Notes under the pieces: model-generated
What the model was told of the DNA's origin: nothing
Database searches by the model: none
Seen by the model: the letters and a program-made list of their open reading frames with translations, nothing else
In this document: piece after piece, positions 1-7,333 of the stretch
Numbering within the stretch: the first letter of the stretch is position 1
How the letters are laid out: each line of letters starts with the position of its first letter
Program-made: the position numbers and the translations under genes
DNA from: Cyclobacteriaceae bacterium
GTDB lineage: Bacteria > Bacteroidota > Bacteroidia > Cytophagales > Cyclobacteriaceae
Assembly (NCBI GenBank): GCA_015492915.1
Contig: WGED01000203.1
Location: 1-11,246 of the forward strand
Direction of reading: 5' to 3'
Length of the DNA stretch: 11,246 bases

Positions 1-2
1 AA

Positions 3-953
3 AATTATTTCTCGCAAATGCGGTTCGGCCTGACGCTAACCCTGCTTGGAGATGGATACTTCGAATTCACAGATGAGAATTCCCCCTGGCAGCATTATGA
101 TAAACATTATGATGAATTTGATTTAGACCTCGGCTACCCAACCTCAGACCCAATCCAGTTATGGAACGGATGCTGGGTCCGGTTTTTCGAAAAAGGCGTC
201 TCAATTACGAACCCCACGGGCAGCCCTCAAAGGGTTAGCGATGCAGATTTGCGGGCTCAATCGGCTTACAACGGGCCATATTTCCGCTTTCGTGGAGGGC
301 AGGACCCGGAGTTCAACAACGGCAAAGCGTTCACTTCGGTTCGGCTCTTTGGAGATCGGGTAGAGAACAATAAAAGAATTGTCGGCGATGGCATCATCCT
401 GCTTAAAAAACCCATTACCGTGGTGGCGGATATCATCATTGATAACCAGCAAGAACCCAAAGATGCAGAAACCTCACCGGGCAGCAGGCCCGCCCGCTTA
501 GAAGGCAACTGGGTTCAAATTTTAACCAAAGATGCCGATGATGCCTATGGCATGAGATATAGCTTGAAAGGCCTTGCCTATGCTGAACCCGGGAACGGCG
601 AAGCTAAAGCGATTTTTACTCCAACGATAGGTGTTCCCGGACGATACAATGTTTACGAATGGCATGGAGCCGTCCCCGGCCGTCGTGCAGCGACCAATGT
701 GACATATGAAATCGTGTACGGCAACAATAAGAAAGTTACCAAACAAGTCGATCAAACAAAAAACCGCGGTCAGTGGAATTTACTCGGAACGTTCGAGTTC
801 CCAAAAGGGACTGTAGGGAAGGTGATCATTACCAATAAAGCCAATGGCATTGTGATCGCCGATGCCATACGCTTTGAATTTGTCGATAACACAAAGGCGG
901 ATGAAAACGCTCCCAACCCACCGACTGGCGTTAAAGTAAGCACGGAAAACTAA
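3..953 (+). CDS. Putative glycoside hydrolase-like secreted protein with golvesin-type C-terminal domain (5' partial)
   Basis: The reading frame is open to the left edge, so the first ATG inside the window (position 18) is very probably an internal Met and the N-terminus, including any signal peptide, is missing. Numbering from that Met, residues 1-145 carry the pattern MRFGLTLTLLGDGYF, then WVRFFEKGVSITNPTG, which I recognise from the C-terminal part of putative glycoside-hydrolase-like (TIM-barrel) proteins. Residues about 155-290 resemble the golvesin/Xly carbohydrate-binding-like beta domain: a GNWV start, a central PGRYNVYEWHGA strand and a closing IADAIRFEF strand. The last residues, APNPPTGVKVS, look like the opening of a fibronectin type III repeat that stops almost at once. 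The role is inferred as extracellular glycan binding or hydrolysis. It lies 81 bp upstream of the heparinase-like gene on the same strand and may share its transcript. Domain calls are from remembered patterns; catalytic residues cannot be assigned from this fragment. Confidence 0.72.
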   Translation, partial: NYFSQMRFGLTLTLLGDGYFEFTDENSPWQHYDKHYDEFDLDLGYPTSDPIQLWNGCWVRFFEKGVSITNPTGSPQRVSDADLRAQSAYNGPYFRFRGGQDPEFNNGKAFTSVRLFGDRVENNKRIVGDGIILLKKPITVVADIIIDNQQEPKDAETSPGSRPARLEGNWVQILTKDADDAYGMRYSLKGLAYAEPGNGEAKAIFTPTIGVPGRYNVYEWHGAVPGRRAATNVTYEIVYGNNKKVTKQVDQTKNRGQWNLLGTFEFPKGTVGKVIITNKANGIVIADAIRFEFVDNTKADENAPNPPTGVKVSTEN

Positions 954-994
954 GCATGAGGCACAGGGAAGCGCTTTCGCTTACAGGGGCTTTC

Positions 995-1000
995 GAGGGA
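995..1000 (+). promoter_or_regulatory. Strong Shine-Dalgarno in front of the leader ORF
   Basis: GAGGGA sits six bases before the ATG at 1007. It is the best ribosome-binding site in the 81-bp gap before the heparinase-like gene, yet it serves a start in a different frame from that gene (28 bases upstream of the gene's first ATG). The heparinase start itself has only AAGG directly abutting the ATG, plus a weaker GGACAGGGA about 11 bases upstream. Confidence 0.45.
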
Positions 1001-1006
1001 AATAAA

Positions 1007-1099
1007 ATGCATCAGGACAGGGAACCTTTAAAGGATGATGTCAGGAAGAAAATTTGCTGTAAAATTAAAGTATTGTTTGTATTACGCGGCTATATTTAG
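1007..1099 (+). CDS. Possible 30-codon leader ORF overlapping the heparinase-like gene start
   Basis: A short ORF starts at ATG 1007 behind a well-spaced GAGGGA and ends at TAG 1097-1099, about 65 bases inside the heparinase-like gene in another frame. The predicted peptide is basic (MHQDREPLKDDVRKK at the start) and becomes hydrophobic near its end (VLFVLRGYI). It resembles no family I know. Two readings are possible: a leader or coupling ORF that opens or blocks the next gene's start, or a chance ORF. A third possibility, that the real heparinase start lies here and a frameshift or sequencing error separates them, is less likely because the downstream protein already has a sensible N-terminus (basic residues, then a first TM helix). 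Confidence 0.25.
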   Translation: MHQDREPLKDDVRKKICCKIKVLFVLRGYI

Positions 1100-3629
1100 C
1101 CTGATCGGCGGATCGGTTTATCTATTATATTTTCTGTCTATTGAAGACTATACTGCTGCTGAAATTCAACGTTTCTGGCGCTATTTTCTGTACTATGGCT
1201 TAACGCAGCCGCTGCTATGGCTGGTCCCCCTGGCGTTTGTTTTTTCTGTGCTATGGCTCTTTTATCATGCACTGGATGAGCTCCTGGTAGCCGGGCTCTC
1301 GGCTCTGCTGGTTTTTTTGCCGCTGGTTTACTGGGTCAACAAACGGTTTCTTCCTGGATTTTTGGAGCCTGTGAGCATTGCCGGCAATATTGTTCTTGCG
1401 GCTGCAGCGTTAGCGTTTGCGTTATTTCTAAAAAAAGCATTCCAGGGAAGCAAGCCTTTCGAAACGTTCTACTCGCCCTTCCTGTTTGGAATTGCAGTAG
1501 TCATATTGGCCGGAACAGCAGTAATCTATCAAATTCAGCCGGACCATCGTCGGCTGGAACCGGCGCCTAAAACATTGCAGCCTGCATTTCTTTCCTATTT
1601 TAAATCCGAATTCACCAATCATGGCGCTAACCATGATCGTCCTTCCGACTCATCAAATCTGTTGCGATTGTTTCGGAGCATAGAAAGTCGGGCCCCTCTG
1701 GTAAATGCCGAATTGCTGAAATTTCTAAAAAACAATTACCTGGATTCCGCAAAGGTCGTGAAACAAGCCGATGATATTCTGGCACGAAAATTTACTTTCT
1801 GGGGAAGAACAGAACAGCTCGACGCTGATATTCAATGGTATCAAAGTCCGAATGAAGATCTGGTCTGGATTTATGCCTTGAATGAGCTGGAATGGTTGCG
1901 GAGTTTATCAGGAGCGTACCTTTACACCAAAGACGAAAAATACGCCAGGGATTTCGTACGGATCATGGAATCCTGGTTCCGACAAATAAAATTTCCCCGC
2001 TGGAAAAATGAAAAAGATCCGGTATGGCGGTTAATCGGTGCCGGTATGCGAATGAGCGATGGAATGATTCACGCCTTTTACGCTTTTTGGGATTCGCCTC
2101 ATTTCTATCGGGATTTGAAGATCAAAATTTTAGCCTCGATCCATGACCACGCCCAGTTTTTGGCCCATTTTCGCTCGCCGCGTCGGAATCATATAATTCA
2201 GGAAACCTACGGATTGCTAAAAGCGGCGCTCCTTTTCCCGGAATTTAAGCAAGCCTCTTTCTGGCTGGAGGTGGCCAACGAACGGCTGGATCGGGCTATG
2301 ACGCTGGATGTATACCCGGATGGAGGCTATGTGGAAGCATCAACGTTTTACCACTACTATGTGATCCTGCTGTTTCAGCGCATTTTTGATTTTGCTCAAC
2401 ACTATAAGTATGACCTTGGCAGCAAATATGCGGCTACCCTGGAAAACATGTATCAGTTTTTGCTCTACCTCTCCCGCCCTGATGGACAATTCCCACAAGT
2501 CAATGATGGTTTTCATGGCAGGGCGCTTTATCATTTATTTGAGAAGGCGGCGGCAATTTTCAACCGCAGCGATTTCGAATATTACGCTACGCGACGCCAG
2601 AAAGGCAGTCCCCCAGAAGTCACCTCTGTGGAATTGCCCTATTCCGGCTTTTATGTGATGCGCTCCGGCTGGAACCCACAGGCCAACTACTGCTTCTTCG
2701 ATGCAGGGTGGTTCGGTTCGGCCCACGGTCATGAGGACAAACTAAATATCGAAATTTTCGCATTAGGACAACCTTTTATTGTTGATCCCGGGACATACAC
2801 ATATGTCTACAACAAGTGGCATCAATTTTTTGAGAGCAGCTTTGCCCACAATACGGTGGTCATCGATGGTAAGGGGCAATACCGGGGGCATCGCAAAGAT
2901 AAGTGGGATTCCTGGCCCCACCGGCGCCTGCCTGTTATCTGGGTCAGCAAAGATCGCTACGATTATGCTGAGGCAACCTATGATGATGGGTATGGCCTGA
3001 CGAAAGAAAACATCGATGACGGCTTCAAACACACCAGAAGGATTCTGTTCGTAAAACCGGATTACTGGGTTGTGTGGGACTTCATCGAAGGCAAAGGTAA
3101 ACACAAAGTAGAGCAGTTGTTTCATTTTATGCCCATTCCAATTCAAACAAAACATGAAAATATAGTGTATGCGAGAAACCGGGATGCCGCCCTGGTTCTT
3201 TGGCCGCTGTTCGGCGAGGGACTGGAACTCGATATCGTGGAAGGCCGGGAAAATCCTGTGCAGGGATGGTATGCCCCAAAATATGGCGAAAAGGTTCCGG
3301 CTCCAACCGCCATTTTCTCAAAAAAAATAGATCTCCCCACATCGTTTGTAACCGTGATCGTTCCGATAAAAAACGGGTTCGAACAGGCGGTGATCGAAGT
3401 GAATGAACAGACCGTCTCTATAGGTGGCCGCCCTCTGTCTCCAAATCAGGCCGTTGCATTTACACTTAAAATTCGGGATCGGCACGACATCGTGCTGCTT
3501 GCTCCGGGCATGAAAGGGAGCAAAAAAGTAGCGGATTATCAAACAGACAACGAAATCCTGATCTTGAAACTAGATAAAAATCAAGAAATCGTAGAACGTG
3601 TGGATGAGCGGCTGGAAACAGCCCATTGA
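1035..3629 (+). CDS. Membrane-anchored heparinase II/III family protein (polysaccharide lyase-like)
   Basis: This 864-residue protein has five predicted membrane helices (about residues 13-34, 51-73, 80-101, 112-133 and 147-168). The N-terminus is basic and the loop before helix 5 is lysine-containing, which places the N-terminus inside and the large remainder in the periplasm. Residues about 205-500 form an alpha/alpha-toroid-like region and about 530-830 a beta-sandwich typical of heparinase II/III and alginate lyases. Likely catalytic residues by analogy with PL12, PL15, PL17 and PL21 enzymes are N385-H386 (NHIIQE), Y439 (in EASTFYHYY) and H566 (in SAHGHEDKLNIEIF); HNTVVIDG at 605-612 is also typical. 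All are present, so the protein looks active. The substrate is unknown, perhaps a uronic-acid-containing polymer made by this operon. The start codon is ambiguous between ATG 1035 and ATG 1038. It is the first gene of a tight operon, with 17 bp to the methyltransferase gene. The soluble part is well supported; the topology is inferred. Confidence 0.88.
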   Translation: MMSGRKFAVKLKYCLYYAAIFSLIGGSVYLLYFLSIEDYTAAEIQRFWRYFLYYGLTQPLLWLVPLAFVFSVLWLFYHALDELLVAGLSALLVFLPLVYWVNKRFLPGFLEPVSIAGNIVLAAAALAFALFLKKAFQGSKPFETFYSPFLFGIAVVILAGTAVIYQIQPDHRRLEPAPKTLQPAFLSYFKSEFTNHGANHDRPSDSSNLLRLFRSIESRAPLVNAELLKFLKNNYLDSAKVVKQADDILARKFTFWGRTEQLDADIQWYQSPNEDLVWIYALNELEWLRSLSGAYLYTKDEKYARDFVRIMESWFRQIKFPRWKNEKDPVWRLIGAGMRMSDGMIHAFYAFWDSPHFYRDLKIKILASIHDHAQFLAHFRSPRRNHIIQETYGLLKAALLFPEFKQASFWLEVANERLDRAMTLDVYPDGGYVEASTFYHYYVILLFQRIFDFAQHYKYDLGSKYAATLENMYQFLLYLSRPDGQFPQVNDGFHGRALYHLFEKAAAIFNRSDFEYYATRRQKGSPPEVTSVELPYSGFYVMRSGWNPQANYCFFDAGWFGSAHGHEDKLNIEIFALGQPFIVDPGTYTYVYNKWHQFFESSFAHNTVVIDGKGQYRGHRKDKWDSWPHRRLPVIWVSKDRYDYAEATYDDGYGLTKENIDDGFKHTRRILFVKPDYWVVWDFIEGKGKHKVEQLFHFMPIPIQTKHENIVYARNRDAALVLWPLFGEGLELDIVEGRENPVQGWYAPKYGEKVPAPTAIFSKKIDLPTSFVTVIVPIKNGFEQAVIEVNEQTVSIGGRPLSPNQAVAFTLKIRDRHDIVLLAPGMKGSKKVADYQTDNEILILKLDKNQEIVERVDERLETAH

Positions 3630-3646
3630 AATGGTAGGACATATGA

Positions 3647-4624
3647 ATGGATGCCCCGCTGAATCTACTGGAACAACATGAGATTTTGACCAGGCTGCGC
3701 TGCCCGTCTTGTAAAAAAGGAAAGTTGGATATACAAGCCGAACAGGCTGAATGCCGCTGTCTTTATAGTGAATGCGGCAGGACCTTCTCAGTTTACAAGA
3801 ATATTCCGATTCTGATTAATCCGGATAACAGTTTATTTGATGCGCAGGAGATTATCCGTCAGCATAAGTCAATACAGCATAAAAGATTAGCATTAAAGCA
3901 AATGCTTCGGAAACTCCTGCCCGACCTGGTTCTGAATACTATTACACAGCAAAAAATAGCTCTCTTCCAGCAGGAGATTTTAAAAACCAAAACCGAAGCA
4001 ACCGTTTTAATAATTGGGGGCGGCGTCGAAGGGAAAGGAATAGCCTCCCTTCTGCGCAATCGCAACATTCGGTGTATTGAAAGCGATATATACATCGGTC
4101 CGAGAACGAATCTGATTTGCGATGCGCATGATTTGCCCTTTGATGATGCATCCATTGATGCTGTGCTGATCCAGGCGGTTCTTGAACATGTTCTCGACCC
4201 CCAGCGATGCGTGGCGGAGATTCACCGCGTGCTAACCCCCGATGGTGTGGTTTATGCGGAAACCCCATTTATGCAGCAGGTGCACATGGGTGCGTTTGAT
4301 TATACACGGTTTACACATTTAGGGCACCGACGGCTTTTCCGCTATTTCACTGAAATCGATAGCGGACCGACGTGTGGTCCCGGGATGGCCCTGGCCTGGA
4401 GTTTTAAATATTTTTTGGCCTCCCTTACCTCAAATCGAAAGCTAAGTAAATTGTTGGGTGTTTTGGCTTCATATTTAATATTTTGGGTTGTGTATTTTGA
4501 TTATTTTCTGATCAGACATCCAGGTAGCTATGATGCCGCTTCGAGCTTTTTTTTCCTGGGCCGCAAAGCTACATATCCTCTCGAAGATGGAGAATTGATT
4601 CAGTTATACCGAGGGTTAACTTGA
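3647..4624 (+). CDS. Class I SAM-dependent methyltransferase with N-terminal zinc-ribbon (Trm112-like) segment
   Basis: This 325-residue protein probably methylates a sugar or glycan intermediate. Residues 17-58 form a Trm112-like zinc ribbon: CPSC at 19-22, further cysteines at 36, 38 and 43, then the typical ending NIPILINPD. The Rossmann-type domain follows: VLIIGGGVEG (120-129) as the SAM-binding loop, acidic residues E145/D147 after strand 2, DAHDLPF (159-165), and AVLEHVLDP (177-185) with HRVLTPDG (193-200) as the later motifs of the methyltransferase type 11 family. A hydrophobic stretch at 268-290 could touch the membrane. ATG 3647 is chosen because GGTAGGAC lies about seven bases upstream; nearby ATGs at 3643 and 3651 are in other frames. 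It is 17 bp after the heparinase-like gene and 10 bp before a glycosyltransferase gene. The exact acceptor is unknown. Confidence 0.85.
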   Translation: MDAPLNLLEQHEILTRLRCPSCKKGKLDIQAEQAECRCLYSECGRTFSVYKNIPILINPDNSLFDAQEIIRQHKSIQHKRLALKQMLRKLLPDLVLNTITQQKIALFQQEILKTKTEATVLIIGGGVEGKGIASLLRNRNIRCIESDIYIGPRTNLICDAHDLPFDDASIDAVLIQAVLEHVLDPQRCVAEIHRVLTPDGVVYAETPFMQQVHMGAFDYTRFTHLGHRRLFRYFTEIDSGPTCGPGMALAWSFKYFLASLTSNRKLSKLLGVLASYLIFWVVYFDYFLIRHPGSYDAASSFFFLGRKATYPLEDGELIQLYRGLT

Positions 4625-4634
4625 ACGGTGATAT

Positions 4635-5783
4635 ATGATGAAAACACGGCGAAAAATAAGGCTGCTGCATGTGGTGGATGGCTTCCGTATGGGAGGAGCT
4701 GAAAACAAGCTGGCTGAACTGATCGAACGATTAGATCGCCAAACCTTCGATCAGTATCTTGCTAATGTCGGGCCTGATGGACCTCTCTATGAGCGCTTTA
4801 AAAGCACCGGTGTTCCGATTTACCAATGCCAGCGGCGAAATCGCTTTGATATCAAGCCCATATTAAAGCTTAAAAAGCTCATGCACGAAAAGCAAATCGA
4901 TATTGTTCAAACGACTCTGTTTTGGGCTGATTTTTCAGGCATTCTGGCTGCTAAATTGGCACGCGTACCGGTGGTGCTTTCATGGGAGACGGTGACCCAT
5001 GAAGGTGATCCGTACCATTATAAACTGCAAAGAAAAATCGGCTATAAACTGGCCATGAAATTTGCCTCGGGAATAATCGCCGTTTCCCATGAAATTAAAG
5101 ATTCTCTGATCCGAAGGCGCGGTATTCCGCCTGATATGATTCATGTTATTCACTATGGGGTCGATTTAAATACCTTTTCTTTGAACGGGAATCCTGGAAA
5201 GAAAAGAGAGGAGCTGGGGTTCTCGCACGATCAGATCGTGATAGGGATTGTGGCTCGACTGGAAGCCGTAAAGGGGCATAAGTATTTCATAGAGGCTTTT
5301 CATCAATTGGCTCCTAAATACCGGCAGATGTATGCTGTGCTGATCGGCGATGGCAGTCAAAAGGAAAATCTTAAAAAGCTGATAGACAAATATCAGCTTC
5401 AGGATCGTGTACGTTTTCTCGGGATTCGCAGGGATATTCCGGAGCTGCTACACGCCATCGATATTTTTGTTTTGCCCTCTGTTGCTGGCGAAGGTTTGCC
5501 CAATGTCATCCTGGAAGCCATGGCTTGCGGCAAGCCAATTGTAGCCACCCGTGTCGGTGGGACCCCGGAAGCGGTTCTAGACGGCGAAAACGGATACGTG
5601 GTACCGGCGGGTGATCCGGCGGCGCTGGCTTCCGCTCTCCAGGATTTGCTTGATGATGCGGAAAAGCGCAAACAATTCGGCCTCCGTTCGCGCCAACTGG
5701 TCGAAGAGCACTTTTCTTTGCAAAAGCAGCTTTCCAGCTTCGAAACACTCTACGTAGAGATGTACCAAAAATCCATAAATTGA
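4635..5783 (+). CDS. Glycosyltransferase family 4 (GT-B fold)
   Basis: This 382-residue protein should transfer a sugar from a nucleotide-sugar donor to a growing glycan at the cytoplasmic face. The N-terminal GT-B lobe begins LLHVVDGFRMGGAEN (10-24), the glycine-rich acceptor-side loop of GT4 enzymes. The C-terminal donor lobe shows GIVARLEAVKGH (204-215), LIGDGSQ (236-242) and the E-x7-E motif with E286 and E294 in GEGLPNVILEAMACGKPIVAT, followed by VGGTPEAVLDGENGYVV. The length is normal for the family, and no signal peptide or membrane helix is seen. Tandem ATGs at 4635 and 4638 make the start ambiguous by one codon; the second has slightly better spacing from GGTG at 4627-4630. It is separated by 10 bp from the preceding methyltransferase gene and by 9 bp from the following one. 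The linkage and sugar cannot be predicted from sequence. Confidence 0.9.
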   Translation: MMKTRRKIRLLHVVDGFRMGGAENKLAELIERLDRQTFDQYLANVGPDGPLYERFKSTGVPIYQCQRRNRFDIKPILKLKKLMHEKQIDIVQTTLFWADFSGILAAKLARVPVVLSWETVTHEGDPYHYKLQRKIGYKLAMKFASGIIAVSHEIKDSLIRRRGIPPDMIHVIHYGVDLNTFSLNGNPGKKREELGFSHDQIVIGIVARLEAVKGHKYFIEAFHQLAPKYRQMYAVLIGDGSQKENLKKLIDKYQLQDRVRFLGIRRDIPELLHAIDIFVLPSVAGEGLPNVILEAMACGKPIVATRVGGTPEAVLDGENGYVVPAGDPAALASALQDLLDDAEKRKQFGLRSRQLVEEHFSLQKQLSSFETLYVEMYQKSIN

Positions 5784-5792
5784 GAATGCAAC

Positions 5793-7331
5793 ATGATGCA
5801 AGGCGACTGGGCGCTAAAACTCTTTTCGAAGTCTGTACTGAAACAACAAAAATTTTCTGAAATTGTTAACTATCTCAATCACACCGAGCACTTAAAAGGG
5901 CTGGATATCGGCGGTGACAACGGCGTGATCAGCTATCTGCTTCGTCAGCGTGGCGGAGAATGGTCAAGCGCCGATTTAAACGCAACCGCAGTCGATTCCA
6001 TCCGGCAATTGGTCCGGGATCGGGTCTACCGTATCGGAGAAAGTTTGGGCCAGTTCGATGATGATTCATTCGATGTGGTGGTGATTATTGATTATCTTGA
6101 ACACATCCATCGTGATGGTGAATTTTTAAAGGAAGTATACCGCGTGTTGCGCCCCGGTGGCGAGGTGATTATCAATGTACCGCACAAAAAGAATACGCTG
6201 TTGCGGAAGCTTCGCCTGCTATTGGGACAAACGGATGAGCGTCACGGCCATTTAAGGCCGGGATACACGCTGGAAGAATTGCAGGCCCTATTGGCCGAAA
6301 AGTTTGAACTTATTTCTTATAAAACCTATTCTCGGTTTTTTTCTGAACTTACTGATACGCTTATTATTGCCGGCATGGATCTCCTGGCAAAACTCAAGGG
6401 TCAGCCCGCTCACGCAGAAAACCAGGAAGTCTCAAAAGGTAATCTTGTCACGGCGCAAGACCTGCAAAAAAACCGAAAAGCCTTTAAGCTTTACTCATAC
6501 ATTTATCCAGTGGTTCGCACCTTTTCATTTTTTGACCATTTTATCCCGTTCTTTTCCGGATACAAGCTAATTGTCAGGGCGCGCAGTACCAAAACTAAAC
6601 CGGCGTTCGTGTATTCGATCGAATGCCCTGATATTGAAACCGCTTCCGATGATTATGCCGGCCGATTTGCCAGCAAGGCCGGGAAATGGTTCTTGCAAAT
6701 TCAAGAAACGGCGACCCAGAAGATGTTGAGCAGCATTCCCACCGGCAGTGTTTTAGATGTAGGCGGCGGCCATGCTCAGCTTACCTCCATGCTTTTGCAA
6801 CAAAGCCAGGAATTGATCATTCACGGAAGCGCGCTCTCATGTAGCCAAAGAGTGACAGCAGAGCATGAGGCTGGAAAGCTGGAATTCGTTGTCAGCAATG
6901 TCTTTCATTTGCCTTTTGAAGATAAAAGCATGGATGCCGTTCTGGCATTCCGCTTGATTTCTCACATACACAAATGGGACGTACTGATTGCCGAATTGTG
7001 CCGCGTGGCCCGACATGCCGTCATCCTGGATTATCCAACAGTGCGGAGTATCAATTATTTCGCGCCGATGCTGTTCGAAAAAAAGAAAAAAGTGGAAAAG
7101 AATACGCGGAATTACATCTGTTTTGATGAAAAAGAACTTTTCAGACATTTTAATAAGCACGGGTTTGAGATTACGGATCGGTATGCTCAGTTTTTCTTTC
7201 CCATGGTTTTACACCGAATGCTCAACAGGCCCCGGCTGTCAGCTTTGCTGGAAGGAATTACCAAAATCCTGGGATTGAACCGTTGGCTGGGTTCCCCCGT
7301 TATCATCAAAGCGGTAAGAAGGGACATCTGA
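5793..7331 (+). CDS. Tandem double SAM-dependent methyltransferase
   Basis: This single 512-residue frame contains two class I methyltransferase domains. Domain A spans about 1-265: LDIGGDNG (37-44) as motif I, D61 as the acidic residue after strand 2, FDVVVIIDYLEH (93-104) and VLRPGGEVIINVPH (118-131). It is followed by a segment rich in aromatic residues (about 170-260) typical of polysaccharide-cluster methyltransferases. Domain B spans about 290-512: VLDVGGGHAQ (320-329), NVFHLPFEDKSMDAVLAFRLISHIH (369-393, cited by its ends) and CRVARHAVILDYP (403-415). In domain B the usual acidic residue after strand 2 is not evident (IIHGSALS). The two domains are not close repeats of each other. The likely role is methylation at one or two positions of a glycan or sugar nucleotide, by analogy with its neighbours. 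Starts at ATG 5793 and 5796 are alternatives behind only a weak GAGAA. The gene sits 9 bp after one GT4 gene and 2 bp before another. Confidence 0.85.
   Translation: MMQGDWALKLFSKSVLKQQKFSEIVNYLNHTEHLKGLDIGGDNGVISYLLRQRGGEWSSADLNATAVDSIRQLVRDRVYRIGESLGQFDDDSFDVVVIIDYLEHIHRDGEFLKEVYRVLRPGGEVIINVPHKKNTLLRKLRLLLGQTDERHGHLRPGYTLEELQALLAEKFELISYKTYSRFFSELTDTLIIAGMDLLAKLKGQPAHAENQEVSKGNLVTAQDLQKNRKAFKLYSYIYPVVRTFSFFDHFIPFFSGYKLIVRARSTKTKPAFVYSIECPDIETASDDYAGRFASKAGKWFLQIQETATQKMLSSIPTGSVLDVGGGHAQLTSMLLQQSQELIIHGSALSCSQRVTAEHEAGKLEFVVSNVFHLPFEDKSMDAVLAFRLISHIHKWDVLIAELCRVARHAVILDYPTVRSINYFAPMLFEKKKKVEKNTRNYICFDEKELFRHFNKHGFEITDRYAQFFFPMVLHRMLNRPRLSALLEGITKILGLNRWLGSPVIIKAVRRDI
7318..7323 (+). promoter_or_regulatory. 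Ribosome-binding site fixing the second GT4 start at 7334
   Basis: GAAGGG lies ten bases before ATG 7334, inside the last codons of the tandem methyltransferase gene. It supports that ATG over an in-frame ATG at 7283, which would add 17 residues unlike the family N-terminus. Confidence 0.55.
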
Positions 7332-7333
7332 AG

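Noticed and set aside
969..982. Small hairpin AAGCG-CTTT-CGCTT in the gap after the first gene
   Set aside because: The stem is only 5 bp and is followed by ACAGGGG rather than a T-tract, so it does not qualify as a terminator.
2792..2807. Inverted repeat GACATA-CACA-TATGTC
   Set aside because: A six-bp stem within the coding sequence of the conserved PGTYTY motif of the heparinase-like gene, with no following T-run and no second copy.
2763..3155. Minus-strand 130-codon ORF opposite the heparinase-like gene
   Set aside because: It is antisense to the conserved catalytic region, shows no recognisable motif, and has no ribosome-binding site that stands out; a shadow of the real gene.
7283..7333. 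Upstream in-frame ATG extension of the second GT4 gene
   Set aside because: It would overlap the previous gene by 49 bp and add 17 residues before the family's first beta strand; ATG 7334 has a good ribosome-binding site.
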